Shown piece by piece: positions 9,005-17,063 of a stretch of 64,000 bases of DNA. The position numbers and the translations under genes were made by a program. Origin of the DNA: Trichloromonas sp034006665 (lineage in GTDB: Bacteria; Desulfobacterota; Desulfuromonadia; Desulfuromonadales; Trichloromonadaceae). Every line of letters starts with the position of its first letter. Within the stretch, counting starts at the first letter, position 1. The stretch is from the NCBI RefSeq assembly GCF_034006665.1, contig NZ_JAVESI010000004.1:62001-126000 (forward strand). The letters run 5' to 3'. The notes under the pieces were generated by a model. The model was not told where the DNA came from. It ran no database searches and worked only from the letters and a program-made list of their open reading frames with translations.

Positions 9005-10198
9005 ATGTTCGACAAAGTGACCGTTCAGGATCTGGATCTTAAAGGCAAACGGGTCTTCTGCCGGGTCGACTTCAATGTCCCCCTCGACGACCAGCGCAAT
9101 ATCACCGACGACACCCGCATTGTCGCCGCCCTGCCGACGATTCGCCACATCGTCGACCAGGGCGGTCGCCTGATTCTCGCTTCCCATCTCGGCCGCCCCA
9201 AGGCCCAGGTCAATCCCAAGTATAGCCTGGCGCCGGTCGCCCCCTACCTGGCGAAGCTGCTCGGCCGCGAGGTGCGCATGGCCCCGGATTGCATCGGTCC
9301 GGAAGTGGAAAAGATGGTGGCGGCGCTGGCCGACGGCGACATTCTGCTGCTGGAAAATGTCCGTTTTCATGCCGGCGAGGAAAAGAACGACCCGGCCTTC
9401 GCCAAACAACTGGCGGAACTTGGTGAAATCTACGTCAACGACGCCTTCGGCACCGCCCATCGTGCCCACGCTTCTACCGAAGGGGTTGCCCACCTGCTCA
9501 AACCGGCAGCGGCTGGCTTTCTCATGGAGAAGGAACTGCGCTACCTCGGCCAGGCCCTGGCCGCACCGAAACGTCCCTTTGTCGCCGTCCTCGGCGGCGC
9601 CAAGGTCAGCGACAAGATTACCGTGATCGAAAATCTGCTCGTCAAGGTCGATGCCCTGCTCATTGGCGGCGGCATGGCCTACACCTTCCTCAAGGCCCAA
9701 GGGATCGCCGTCGGCAAATCCCTGGTCGAGGAAGATCGCCTGGAACTGGCTCGGGAATTGCTGGCCAAGGCCGAAGCCCGGAAGGTGCGTCTGCTGCTTC
9801 CCGTCGACCACGTCATGGCCGCCGAATTCAAGGCCGATGCCGAACCGGTTGTATCCGCAGGAGTCGCCATCAGCGAAAACCTGATGGCCCTGGACATCGG
9901 CCCCAAGAGTATCGCCGTCTACACCGAAGAATTAAAGCAGGCAGCCACCGTCGTCTGGAACGGCCCCATGGGCGTCTTCGAGTTTCCCGCTTTCGCCGCC
10001 GGCACCATGGCTGTCGCCCAAGCCCTGGCGAAAAGCGACGGACTTTCCATCATCGGCGGCGGCGATTCGGTCGCAGCCGTCAACCAGTCGGGCCTGGAAG
10101 CGCAGATGACCCACATTTCCACCGGTGGTGGCGCCTCCCTGGAGTTTCTTGAAGGAAGAGAACTTCCCGGCGTCACCGCTCTCACGGATAAAGTCTGA
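9005..10198 (+). CDS. pgk: Phosphoglycerate kinase
   Basis: Transfers phosphate between 1,3-bisphosphoglycerate and ADP. It has 397 residues, the standard length. I start it at MFDKVTVQDLDLKGKRV with GGAG eight bases upstream; the open frame reaches back into gapA but that part is a shadow. The family signature RVDFNVPLD is at about 19-27, the basic substrate patch SHLGRPK follows, and the C-terminal nucleotide-binding glycines are in GGGDSVAAV. It is the second gene of the gapA-pgk-tpiA-secG series, behind the hairpin at 8941-8978. Confidence 0.97.
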   Translation: MFDKVTVQDLDLKGKRVFCRVDFNVPLDDQRNITDDTRIVAALPTIRHIVDQGGRLILASHLGRPKAQVNPKYSLAPVAPYLAKLLGREVRMAPDCIGPEVEKMVAALADGDILLLENVRFHAGEEKNDPAFAKQLAELGEIYVNDAFGTAHRAHASTEGVAHLLKPAAAGFLMEKELRYLGQALAAPKRPFVAVLGGAKVSDKITVIENLLVKVDALLIGGGMAYTFLKAQGIAVGKSLVEEDRLELARELLAKAEARKVRLLLPVDHVMAAEFKADAEPVVSAGVAISENLMALDIGPKSIAVYTEELKQAATVVWNGPMGVFEFPAFAAGTMAVAQALAKSDGLSIIGGGDSVAAVNQSGLEAQMTHISTGGGASLEFLEGRELPGVTALTDKV

Positions 10199-10265
10199 TC
10201 TTCAATGAGGACCGGCTGAACGGCCGGTTCCTGCCCCCTTTCTCAAGGGACCACGGAGGATTTTC

Positions 10266-11039
10266 ATGCGCAAACCCATGATTGCCGGCAACTGGAAGCT
10301 GCACAAAACCATCGGCGAAGCCCTTGATCTGGCCACCGTCATTAAAAAAGAAACCGATACGATCGAGGACATCGACATCGTCATCGCCCCGGTCTTCACC
10401 TCCTTGGCCAAAGTCGCCGAGCAACTCGTCGGTTCCAATATCGGATTGTCCGGACAGAACTGCTATCCCGCCGCGAGTGGCGCCTTTACCGGTGAAGTCT
10501 CCCCTGCCCTACTGCGAGATGCCGGCTGCCGTTACTGCATCGTCGGCCATTCGGAACGGCGGCAGCTTTTCGGCGAAAGCGACTCCTTCATCAACGAAAA
10601 AGTCCAGGCCTTACTTGCTGCGGGACTGGGCGTCATCTTCTGTATCGGCGAGACCCTGGAAGAACGGGAGGACGAGCGGATGTACGAGGTTCTCGCCGCC
10701 CAAGTCCGCGACGGTTTACGGGACATCACCGCCGAACAGATGGCCCAGGTCGTGGTTGCCTATGAACCGGTCTGGGCCATCGGCACCGGCAAGACCGCAA
10801 CCGACCAGCAGGCTGAGGAGGCCCATGCCTTTGTTCGTGGGCTGCTGCGGGGGTTTTACACCGAAGAAGTTGCTGACGCGACCCGTATTCTCTACGGCGG
10901 CAGCGTCAAGCCGGATAATGTTGACGGACTCATGGCACAAATGGATGTAGACGGCGCCTTGGTCGGCGGCGCCAGCCTCAAGGCCGAAGATTTCCTACGT
11001 ATTATCCGCTTCCGGCGAAGCCCCTCCCTGGAAGATTAA
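10266..11039 (+). CDS. tpiA: Triosephosphate isomerase
   Basis: Interconverts dihydroxyacetone phosphate and glyceraldehyde 3-phosphate. It has 257 residues. The N-terminal AGNWKLHK carries Asn9 and Lys11 (substrate binding), His95 lies in IVGHSERR and the catalytic base Glu167 in AYEPVWAIGTG. A GGAGG site lies just upstream of the start. It follows pgk by 67 bases. A short GC-rich imperfect hairpin lies in that gap but has no U-tract, so it is not called as a terminator. Confidence 0.97.
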   Translation: MRKPMIAGNWKLHKTIGEALDLATVIKKETDTIEDIDIVIAPVFTSLAKVAEQLVGSNIGLSGQNCYPAASGAFTGEVSPALLRDAGCRYCIVGHSERRQLFGESDSFINEKVQALLAAGLGVIFCIGETLEEREDERMYEVLAAQVRDGLRDITAEQMAQVVVAYEPVWAIGTGKTATDQQAEEAHAFVRGLLRGFYTEEVADATRILYGGSVKPDNVDGLMAQMDVDGALVGGASLKAEDFLRIIRFRRSPSLED

Positions 11040-11111
11040 TGCTTTGCGGACGGCGCGATTCGTGATAATGTTCGTGGTCTTGTAACGTCATCTCAAGGAG
11101 CTTAACGAATC

Positions 11112-11525
11112 ATGACCACTTTTCTCATTGTGCTGCATATCCTCGTCTGCCTGGCCCTGATCGCTATTGTCCTGCTTCAGGGAGGAAAGGGCGCCGAAAT
11201 GGGCGCCTCCTTCGGCGCCGGCGGCAGTCAGACGGTATTCGGCGCTTCTGGCGGCCAGAGTTTCATGGGCAAGCTGACTGCGGCGGCGGCCATCATCTTT
11301 ATGCTGACCAGCCTCACCCTCGCCTACTTCTACGGCCAACCCGGAGGCGACAGTGTCATGCCTTCCAGCGTCGTGACCGCTGCTCCTCAGGCCGAACCCG
11401 TTCCGACAACAGCCCCGACCCCGGAAACCGACGCTGCCCCGACCCCGGAAACCGCCCTTCCGGCGGAGACTCCGGCGACCGGCGAGGCCGCGCCTCAAGC
11501 CGCTACGAATGCGGAAAAAAAATAG
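11112..11525 (+). CDS. secG: Preprotein translocase subunit SecG
   Basis: Small membrane subunit of the SecYEG export channel. It has 137 residues: membrane helix at about 3-22, the conserved QGGKGAEMG...FGA loop, second helix at about 55-75, then a 55-residue Ala/Pro/Glu-rich tail built partly from repeated TPET-type units. AAGGAG precedes the start. Such low-complexity tails are common in SecG and vary between species. Its place after tpiA and before tRNA-Leu is a widespread arrangement in Gram-negative bacteria. Confidence 0.93.
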   Translation: MTTFLIVLHILVCLALIAIVLLQGGKGAEMGASFGAGGSQTVFGASGGQSFMGKLTAAAAIIFMLTSLTLAYFYGQPGGDSVMPSSVVTAAPQAEPVPTTAPTPETDAAPTPETALPAETPATGEAAPQAATNAEKK

Positions 11526-11543
11526 CAATCCGCCGATTTAATG

Positions 11544-11572
11544 TTGACACAAACAGCCTGAATCAGTATAAA
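11544..11572 (+). promoter_or_regulatory. Strong sigma70 promoter for tRNA-Leu
   Basis: Consensus TTGACA (11544-11549), 17-base spacer, TATAAA (11567-11572). Predicted initiation falls at about 11579-11580, roughly five bases before the mature tRNA 5' end, so the tRNA is independently and strongly transcribed. Confidence 0.8.
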
Positions 11573-11584
11573 TACATCCGCTTT

Positions 11585-11671
11585 GCCGAAGTGGTGGAAT
11601 TGGTAGACACGCCATCTTGAGGGGGTGGTGACCAACCGGTCGTGCGAGTTCGAGTCTCGCCTTCGGCACCA
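11585..11671 (+). tRNA. tRNA-Leu (anticodon GAG)
   Basis: An 87-base class II tRNA. The acceptor stem GCCGAAG (11585-11591) pairs with CTTCGGC (11661-11667), followed by A and an encoded CCA. The anticodon stem CCATC/GGTGG encloses TTGAGGG, giving anticodon GAG at 11619-11621, which reads CUC/CUU leucine codons. A long variable arm and the GTTCGAGTC T-loop are present. An intrinsic terminator follows directly. Confidence 0.97.
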
Positions 11672-11682
11672 AATATCAAGGT

Positions 11683-11712
11683 AACCCGCGATCACAGATC
11701 GCGGGTTTTTTT
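11683..11712 (+). terminator. Intrinsic terminator of tRNA-Leu
   Basis: An 11-bp perfect stem (11683-11693 with 11697-11707), three-base loop and a run of Ts. It ends the tRNA transcript 12 bases after the CCA end. Confidence 0.9.
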
Positions 11713-11801
11713 GTTCAAAAAAAGAGAGGACGTTCGATGACCGACACTCCTCTCAAACTCGCCAAAAAATCCTATGATCGGAGCGTGAAACCAATTTTAC
11801 C

Positions 11802-11830
11802 TTGATTTTCTTCCATCCCTTTAGTAATAT
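11802..11830 (+). promoter_or_regulatory. Predicted sigma70 promoter of a candidate small RNA
   Basis: TTGATT (11802-11807), 17-base spacer, TAATAT (11825-11830). It lies beyond the tRNA terminator and about 10 bases before a two-hairpin unit, with no coding sequence between. It therefore looks like the promoter of a short non-coding transcript. Confidence 0.5.
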
Positions 11831-11836
11831 TCCCTC

Positions 11837-11909
11837 ATTGCACCCTTGGTCCCCAAAAAAACCAAGGGTTTTAGCCCCGTGATACCCCTCCTTCACGGGG
11901 CATTTTTTT
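11837..11909 (+). ncRNA. Candidate small RNA of about 70 nt with C-rich loops
   Basis: Not a known family that I recognise. Two adjacent hairpins follow a plausible promoter. Hairpin one has a 9-bp stem (11842-11850 with 11861-11869) and a loop beginning CCCC. Hairpin two has a 9-bp stem (11874-11882 with 11893-11901), a loop containing CCCCTCCT, and a T-run at 11903-11909 that makes it an intrinsic terminator. The second loop can pair with Shine-Dalgarno sequences, as seen in several bacterial small RNAs that block translation. The alternative is simply two tandem terminators backing up the tRNA gene. Downstream is the YyaL-type gene with its own promoter. Confidence 0.4.
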
Positions 11910-11932
11910 ATCTTCGCACCAAGCTCCCCCTC

Positions 11933-11960
11933 TTGCCAAACAACCCGACATTGCTAGACT
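11933..11960 (+). promoter_or_regulatory. Possible promoter of the YyaL-type gene
   Basis: TTGCCA (11933-11938), 16-base spacer, TAGACT (11955-11960), placed about 28 bases before the start codon. The -10 box matches consensus only partly. Confidence 0.4.
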
Positions 11961-11987
11961 CAGGAAAACCATTTTCCCGGAGCCAGC

Positions 11988-14075
11988 ATGCGTAACCATC
12001 CCCCCCTTACCCCTCCTGAACACCTGGCCGTTCTGTCCAACCGCCTCATCCATGAAAAAAGTCTCTACCTGCGCCAGCATGCGGGCAACCCCGTCCACTG
12101 GCAACCCTGGGATGAAACGGCCTTCGCCTTAGCTCGGGAATATAACCGTCCGGTCTTTCTCTCCATTGGCTATGCTACCTGTCACTGGTGCCATGTCATG
12201 GAACGGGAATCCTTCGAAAATGCTAAGGTTGCCGAGGTGATCAACACCTCGTTCATCCCGGTCAAGGTCGACCGAGAAGAACGACCCGATATCGATCAGA
12301 TCTACATGACCGCCTGCCAGATGATGACCGGTCAGGGAGGCTGGCCGTTGACCTTGGTCCTGACCCCGGAGAAGGAACCCTTTTTCGCTGCGACCTACCT
12401 CCCCCGGGAAAGTCGCCATGGTCAACTGGGTGTGATCGAGCTGCTGCGACGCATCACCGAGGCCTGGCGAAGAGACGAACCGGGAATCCGTCACAGCGCC
12501 GGGGAACTGCGTCAAGCACTTAAAAAGATTCATGATCCGCAGAGAAAGATTGAGCCCCTTAATGACAAGCCGTTGCGCCGTGCGCTGGAAGAATATCGTC
12601 GGGACTATGATACCGCTTGGGGCGGTTTCGGCGCCGCGCCCAAATTCCCCGCTCCTCACAATCTCTCCCTGCTCCTGCGCCTGGCCCGCCGCTTCGCCGC
12701 TCCCGAAGCGGCGGAAATGGCCCTGCATACCCTGCGTGCCATCCGCCAGGGCGGCATCTACGATCAGATCGGCCACGGTCTCCACCGTTATGCCGTCGAC
12801 CGGCAGTGGCACATTCCTCATTTCGAGAAGATGCTTTACGATCAGGCGACCTTCATCCTCGCCGCCGTGGAAGGCTATCAGGCCGGCGGCGGGGAAGATC
12901 TCCTCGGCGCCGCCCGGGAAACCGCCGGCTATCTGCTTGACGAACTGACGGACGAGCAGGGCGCCTTTCATTGTGGGGAAGATGCCGATTCCGCGGGAAA
13001 GGAGGGAACCTATTATCTCTGGCAAAAGGAAGAGATTGAAAGAATCCTCGGTCGCGAAGAGACCGCCCTCTTTCTCGCGGCCCATCCCCTGGAGGAAGAT
13101 GAAAGCTTGCCCGGCGGTGGCCAGTTACAAAGAGCCGTAAACCTGGAAACATTAGGCAAACGTTTTCAACTTGATGCGACAAGCCTCGCGAATCGCCTGG
13201 AAGATGACCGCAAACGTCTTCTGGATCACCGCCGCAAGCGGGTACGCCCCCTGCGTGACGACAAGATTCTCACCGGCTGGAACGGCCTGGCCATTGCCGC
13301 CCTCGCCCGTCTCGGCGCTGTCGCCGACGATCCCGTCATGCTGACCGAAGCCCGCCGCGCCGCCGTCTTCATCCGCAGGCAACTGTGGCGGGAAGATGGT
13401 CGCCTGCTCCGCCGCTGGCGGGAAAACCAGGCGGCCATCCCGGCCTTTCTCGAAGATTATGCCTTTTTGGCCTGGGGCCTTCTGGAGCTTTTTCTGGCGG
13501 AATTTCGCGGCGAGGATCTGGAGGCCGCGCTGGCTCTGACGGAAGAAATGCTCAAGCTTTTCGATGACGGTCTGGGGGGACTCTTCGATGAAGGAGCTGA
13601 CGCCGAAAGGATTCTCGACCGATCGGCCAATCTACTCGATGGCGCCCTCCCTTCGGGCTCGGCCGTTGCTGCCGCCAACCTCCTGCGCCTGGGGCGGATC
13701 CTCGCCCGCCCTGATCTCGAAGAGCGGGGAGAAACCCTGCTGAAAAAGGGGATGGCGGAATTCGCCCGCCATCCTCGCGCTTATGCCCAGCAGTTGTGCG
13801 CTCTCGAACTGGCTCTTTCCCCACCCCTGGAAATCGTCCTGGCTTCCCCCGGCCAGGGGGAAGAAGGGCACATGATGCTCCAGACGGCCCGGCGCCGTTT
13901 CCTTCCGGAAGGCGTTATCCTTCTCACAACTCCGGAGAACCCCCTTGCTCTTCCCACCATGAGCGGGAAGAATTCCCTTGAGGGTAAGACCGTTGCCTAT
14001 CTCTGCCGCAACCGAAGCTGCCAGGCTCCGGTCCGGGGATTGGACGACTTCAAAAGTTTGCTGGAAAATCTCTAA
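11988..14075 (+). CDS. Thioredoxin-domain protein of the YyaL/SPATA20 family (DUF255)
   Basis: A 695-residue cytoplasmic protein with no signal peptide. Residues from about 15-175 form a thioredoxin-like domain with the family signature ATCHWCHVM (Cys65 and Cys68), followed by KVDREERPDID and GGWPLTLVLTP. The rest, to about residue 690, is an alpha/alpha-barrel like those of N-acylglucosamine 2-epimerases and glycoside hydrolases. The family is found from bacteria to mammals and its biochemical function is not established; both redox and sugar-modifying activities have been suggested from the folds. CCGGAG lies five bases upstream of the start. The gene is monocistronic here. Confidence 0.88.
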   Translation: MRNHPPLTPPEHLAVLSNRLIHEKSLYLRQHAGNPVHWQPWDETAFALAREYNRPVFLSIGYATCHWCHVMERESFENAKVAEVINTSFIPVKVDREERPDIDQIYMTACQMMTGQGGWPLTLVLTPEKEPFFAATYLPRESRHGQLGVIELLRRITEAWRRDEPGIRHSAGELRQALKKIHDPQRKIEPLNDKPLRRALEEYRRDYDTAWGGFGAAPKFPAPHNLSLLLRLARRFAAPEAAEMALHTLRAIRQGGIYDQIGHGLHRYAVDRQWHIPHFEKMLYDQATFILAAVEGYQAGGGEDLLGAARETAGYLLDELTDEQGAFHCGEDADSAGKEGTYYLWQKEEIERILGREETALFLAAHPLEEDESLPGGGQLQRAVNLETLGKRFQLDATSLANRLEDDRKRLLDHRRKRVRPLRDDKILTGWNGLAIAALARLGAVADDPVMLTEARRAAVFIRRQLWREDGRLLRRWRENQAAIPAFLEDYAFLAWGLLELFLAEFRGEDLEAALALTEEMLKLFDDGLGGLFDEGADAERILDRSANLLDGALPSGSAVAAANLLRLGRILARPDLEERGETLLKKGMAEFARHPRAYAQQLCALELALSPPLEIVLASPGQGEEGHMMLQTARRRFLPEGVILLTTPENPLALPTMSGKNSLEGKTVAYLCRNRSCQAPVRGLDDFKSLLENL

Positions 14076-14094
14076 CGTCGGCTCCCGTCAATAA

Positions 14095-14196
14095 ACAGAC
14101 TCTGCCGAAGAACCGGTCTATGTCGCCAAGAACCTCACCGAGCGCAAGCTGGCGAAACGGGCAGGCAGCAACGGTTACCACTTTCTTTTCCGATAG
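14095..14196 (+). pseudogene. Remnant of a PAS-domain protein
   Basis: After an in-frame stop at 14092-14094 an open stretch reads roughly TDSAEEPVYVAKNLTERKLA and continues about 14 residues to a stop at 14194. The segment VYVAKNLTERKLAKRA strongly resembles the end of a PAS/PAC module (the D.TERK.AE pattern that links PAS domains to kinase or GGDEF domains). No start codon, ribosome site or upstream PAS body is present. I read it as the leftover of a deleted sensor gene. The match is by eye and could be chance. Confidence 0.35.
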
Positions 14197-14251
14197 GAGC
14201 GAAGAAAATCCCCAGAATGAGGCCCTCCTTGTCCAAGATCGCTCAGGCTCT

Positions 14252-15223
14252 TTACTTCAGAACGATCTCGCTCGCCAGATAGGCATTGTAACCGAGATAG
14301 GTAAAGAGCAGAGCGCCACCTTCCCAGCGGTTGATTCGTCCTGGTCCGCGAAATCCCCAGCCGAAAACAAAGAGCGAGAGTGTCAGCACCGTCATGACCA
14401 TGAGGTCGCGGGAGAAGACTTCCGGACCGACGGTCATGGGCGAAATGCTCCCGGCGATACCGACCACGGCCAGGGTATTGAACAAATTGGAGCCGATGAT
14501 ATTGCCGATGGCGATATCGTGCTCCCCCTTGCGAGCGGCGATCACCGAGGAAGCCAGCTCCGGCAGAGAGGTGCCGATAGCGACGATGGTTAGACCGATG
14601 ATCAGATCACTCACCCCGAGCCGATGGGCGACTTCCACCGCGCCCCAGACCAGCATGCGAGAACTGGCGATGAGCAGTAAAAGGCCCGTCACCAGCCATA
14701 AAAAGGACCGACTGACCGGCAGAGCGTGGACCACGAGTTCCTGCTCGATTTCGTCAGCGAGGGGATCCGGTCGCCTCCGCAAACCCTGCCGGATCGTCCA
14801 GCTCATCTGGCCGACGAAGACCAGCAGCAAAACCAGCGCGTCTAAGCGGGTAATCGAACCATCCCACAGCTGCCCCGCGGCAAGGGCGGTCATGGCTGCA
14901 AGAATCGGCAGTTCCTTGCGCAGCACCTGAGAATGAACCGCGATCGGGCTGATCAAAGCCGTCACCCCGAGAATCAGGGCAATATTGGTGATATTCGAAC
15001 CGTAGGCGTTGCCGAGGGCGATACCCGGATTGCCCTGAGCGGCAGAAAGAGCGGAAACCACCATCTCCGGCGCGGATGTACCGAAGCCGACGATGACCAT
15101 GCCGATAAGCAGCGGAGGCATGCCGTAATGTCGGGCGACACTGGCCGAGCCTTCGACGAAGCGATCGGCACTCCATACCAGCAGCGCGAGACCAGAGACG
15201 ATAGCGAAAAACGGTAATGCCAT
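14252..15223 (-). CDS. Calcium/sodium antiporter of the CaCA family (YrbG-like)
   Basis: A 323-residue inner-membrane exchanger with about ten membrane helices in two homologous halves. Each half carries the alpha-repeat of the cation/calcium exchanger family: GFGTSAPEMVVSALSA...GNAYGSNITNIAL in the first and AIGTSLPELASSVIAARKGEHDIAIGNIIGSNLFN (read as two adjacent blocks) in the second. The acidic residues needed for cation transport are present in both. The E. coli homologue YrbG belongs to a different operon; here the gene stands alone. It probably exports calcium in exchange for sodium or protons. Ion specificity cannot be read from sequence. Confidence 0.88.
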   Translation of the reverse strand: MALPFFAIVSGLALLVWSADRFVEGSASVARHYGMPPLLIGMVIVGFGTSAPEMVVSALSAAQGNPGIALGNAYGSNITNIALILGVTALISPIAVHSQVLRKELPILAAMTALAAGQLWDGSITRLDALVLLLVFVGQMSWTIRQGLRRRPDPLADEIEQELVVHALPVSRSFLWLVTGLLLLIASSRMLVWGAVEVAHRLGVSDLIIGLTIVAIGTSLPELASSVIAARKGEHDIAIGNIIGSNLFNTLAVVGIAGSISPMTVGPEVFSRDLMVMTVLTLSLFVFGWGFRGPGRINRWEGGALLFTYLGYNAYLASEIVLK

Positions 15224-15360
15224 AAACTGACTCCAGAGTTTTGGGGAACTGGCAATCGCGAAGAAAGGACGGCCCAGAGTTACAAGGCAAAGGCAAAATA
15301 CACTATCGATAAAGGAGGGACAAAGGGAATCGGGAGGGAATGACGGGGGAAGGACTCGGG

Positions 15361-16866
15361 CTATGCCGATGGTGATTTTTCCAGAAGTTCTTTTTCAAGC
15401 AGACGGGAAGATTTGGCCAGGGGGGTCATGGGCAGGACGCGAAACTGGTGATCGATGGTGTTTTCAATCAGGGAGAGAGGCCCCTGCCGCTCAAATTTAA
15501 ACACTTCCCGCGCCCGGCCGATGGCAACGATCACCCCTTCGAAGAGCAGGGATTTGATATTCACCTTGCCGTTCGCCAAGTTATCGTCTTGTCCCTGCAG
15601 GGATTCGATGCAAGCAAGCAGCTCCCGGCGCCGGGATTCGCTCTCGTCGAGTTTACCCGTAAGTTCCACAATCCGCGCCTTTTCCAGGTCACTCAAGGGC
15701 AAACCGCTCTTCTGGCGTTCCTTCAACGTGCCGAGGATGCCGTTGATTTCCTGAATTTCGCCGTAAATATCATGTAGTTCGGCGCGGGCAAGGCAGAGTT
15801 CTTCCCGTACCCGGTAATCGATTCCGGCCTCTAACTCGGTGCGTAACCCCGATGGCGCGCCAACCTTGTTCGCTTCGATGCCGCCTAGGGCGATGCAGTC
15901 ACCTCCCGTAATCATCCCCTTGGGCAGGCTGACCACCCCCAGGGCCTTGATGAAAGAATTGCGGATTTCATTCTGCACGAGCACGTCTCCAGCGCACTCC
16001 ACTTCGACATCGTTAAGAAAATGCGCCACCAGATTGCCTTGGCAGATGATCTTTCCCGTCCCCTTCCCGGCCATACCGCGCAGTTCTACATCCCCTCCGG
16101 ACTCGATGTCACAGGCCCCGACGATGCCAGTGACCTTGACACCGTGCCGGGCCTTGATCCGGAAACCGTCAGGAACATCGCCGCGCACCTCGACGTAACC
16201 GATGAAATCGATATGGCCGGTTTCCAGATCGAGATCCCCTTCGACGAGATATTCTTCGCTGACCGCCAGGGTCGTCCCATCAAAGACCACGCGCCCGTCC
16301 CGCTCGGAATAGATGTGTCCTTGGCTATCGGGACTGCGGACACCCTCGCCTGGGACCAGCGCCAAAGAGGCACCCGCCGCAGCCGGAATGATTTCCCCAC
16401 GCACATCCTTGCCGTCGGTTCCGGCGGTGGCCGGGCGCAGGGTGCCAATCAGCTGTCCAGCCTGGACATTGCCGTAAACATTCAGGGTGCGCAAATCCAC
16501 GGAGCCATCTTCTTCTTCCTGAAAGGCGGGCTTTTCATGGTAAACCCCAGGAGCGAATTCGACAAAACCGTCCCGGCCGGCAAAAGGCAGACTGCCCCGG
16601 GCAAGAAGGAGATTGGAACGGGATTTCCCTTGGCGAACCGCATAACAGAGTTCGAGGCACTGTTGCTTGACCAGGCCATGACGAATGCCGAACTCCTTGA
16701 AAAGGGTGAGCAAATGTTCGGGGGAAAGTTCCAGACTAGGCTTCTTGACTACAACCACGCCCCGGCACTCCAAACCGCCTTTGCCCACGGCCAGACGCAG
16801 GACATAGCTGCCGTCGCTGCCCTGAATCGTTATGGAGTTCGCTCGCACTTCCGCCGGTTGGGTCAT
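15361..16866 (-). CDS. FapA family protein (DUF342)
   Basis: A 501-residue protein of the FapA/DUF342 family. The central part, residues about 170-330, is a glycine-rich beta-solenoid made of short rungs (GDLDLETGHIDFIGYVEVRG, then similar rungs), as in bactofilin-like and polymer-forming proteins. Residues about 355-430 form a helical coiled coil, and a short beta-rich tail follows. In Vibrio and Bacillus, family members have been linked to polar or envelope structures, but there is no agreed molecular function. It has its own ribosome site (AAGGA). No flagellar or chemotaxis genes lie nearby to give context. Confidence 0.8.
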   Translation of the reverse strand: MTQPAEVRANSITIQGSDGSYVLRLAVGKGGLECRGVVVVKKPSLELSPEHLLTLFKEFGIRHGLVKQQCLELCYAVRQGKSRSNLLLARGSLPFAGRDGFVEFAPGVYHEKPAFQEEEDGSVDLRTLNVYGNVQAGQLIGTLRPATAGTDGKDVRGEIIPAAAGASLALVPGEGVRSPDSQGHIYSERDGRVVFDGTTLAVSEEYLVEGDLDLETGHIDFIGYVEVRGDVPDGFRIKARHGVKVTGIVGACDIESGGDVELRGMAGKGTGKIICQGNLVAHFLNDVEVECAGDVLVQNEIRNSFIKALGVVSLPKGMITGGDCIALGGIEANKVGAPSGLRTELEAGIDYRVREELCLARAELHDIYGEIQEINGILGTLKERQKSGLPLSDLEKARIVELTGKLDESESRRRELLACIESLQGQDDNLANGKVNIKSLLFEGVIVAIGRAREVFKFERQGPLSLIENTIDHQFRVLPMTPLAKSSRLLEKELLEKSPSA

Positions 16867-17063
16867 GGCCTGTCCTTGATTGCGGTCTTTTCACCGTTGA
16901 TTTCATCATTCAGGGTGATTTCACCGGATTGTATCCCGATATTCAGGTTTAAATTATAAAAAGCAAAGATCATGCCCTTGAATTGAGGATAAGAGATATC
17001 AGTCGATTATTTTCCCCGTAAATGGGGTGTGGAAGGCTAGAGAGGTGCTCAGGAGTTGGGAAT

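Noticed and set aside
10199..10265. Hairpin between pgk and tpiA as a terminator
   Set aside because: The stem is short with a bulge and has no T-run.
11585..11671. tRNA-Leu as an integration site for a genomic island
   Set aside because: The downstream genes are ordinary; no integrase or repeated tRNA 3' end was found in the window.
14120..14593. 157-codon plus-strand frame after the YyaL-type gene
   Set aside because: Mostly antisense to the calcium antiporter; no ribosome site; the real coding trace nearby is in a different frame.
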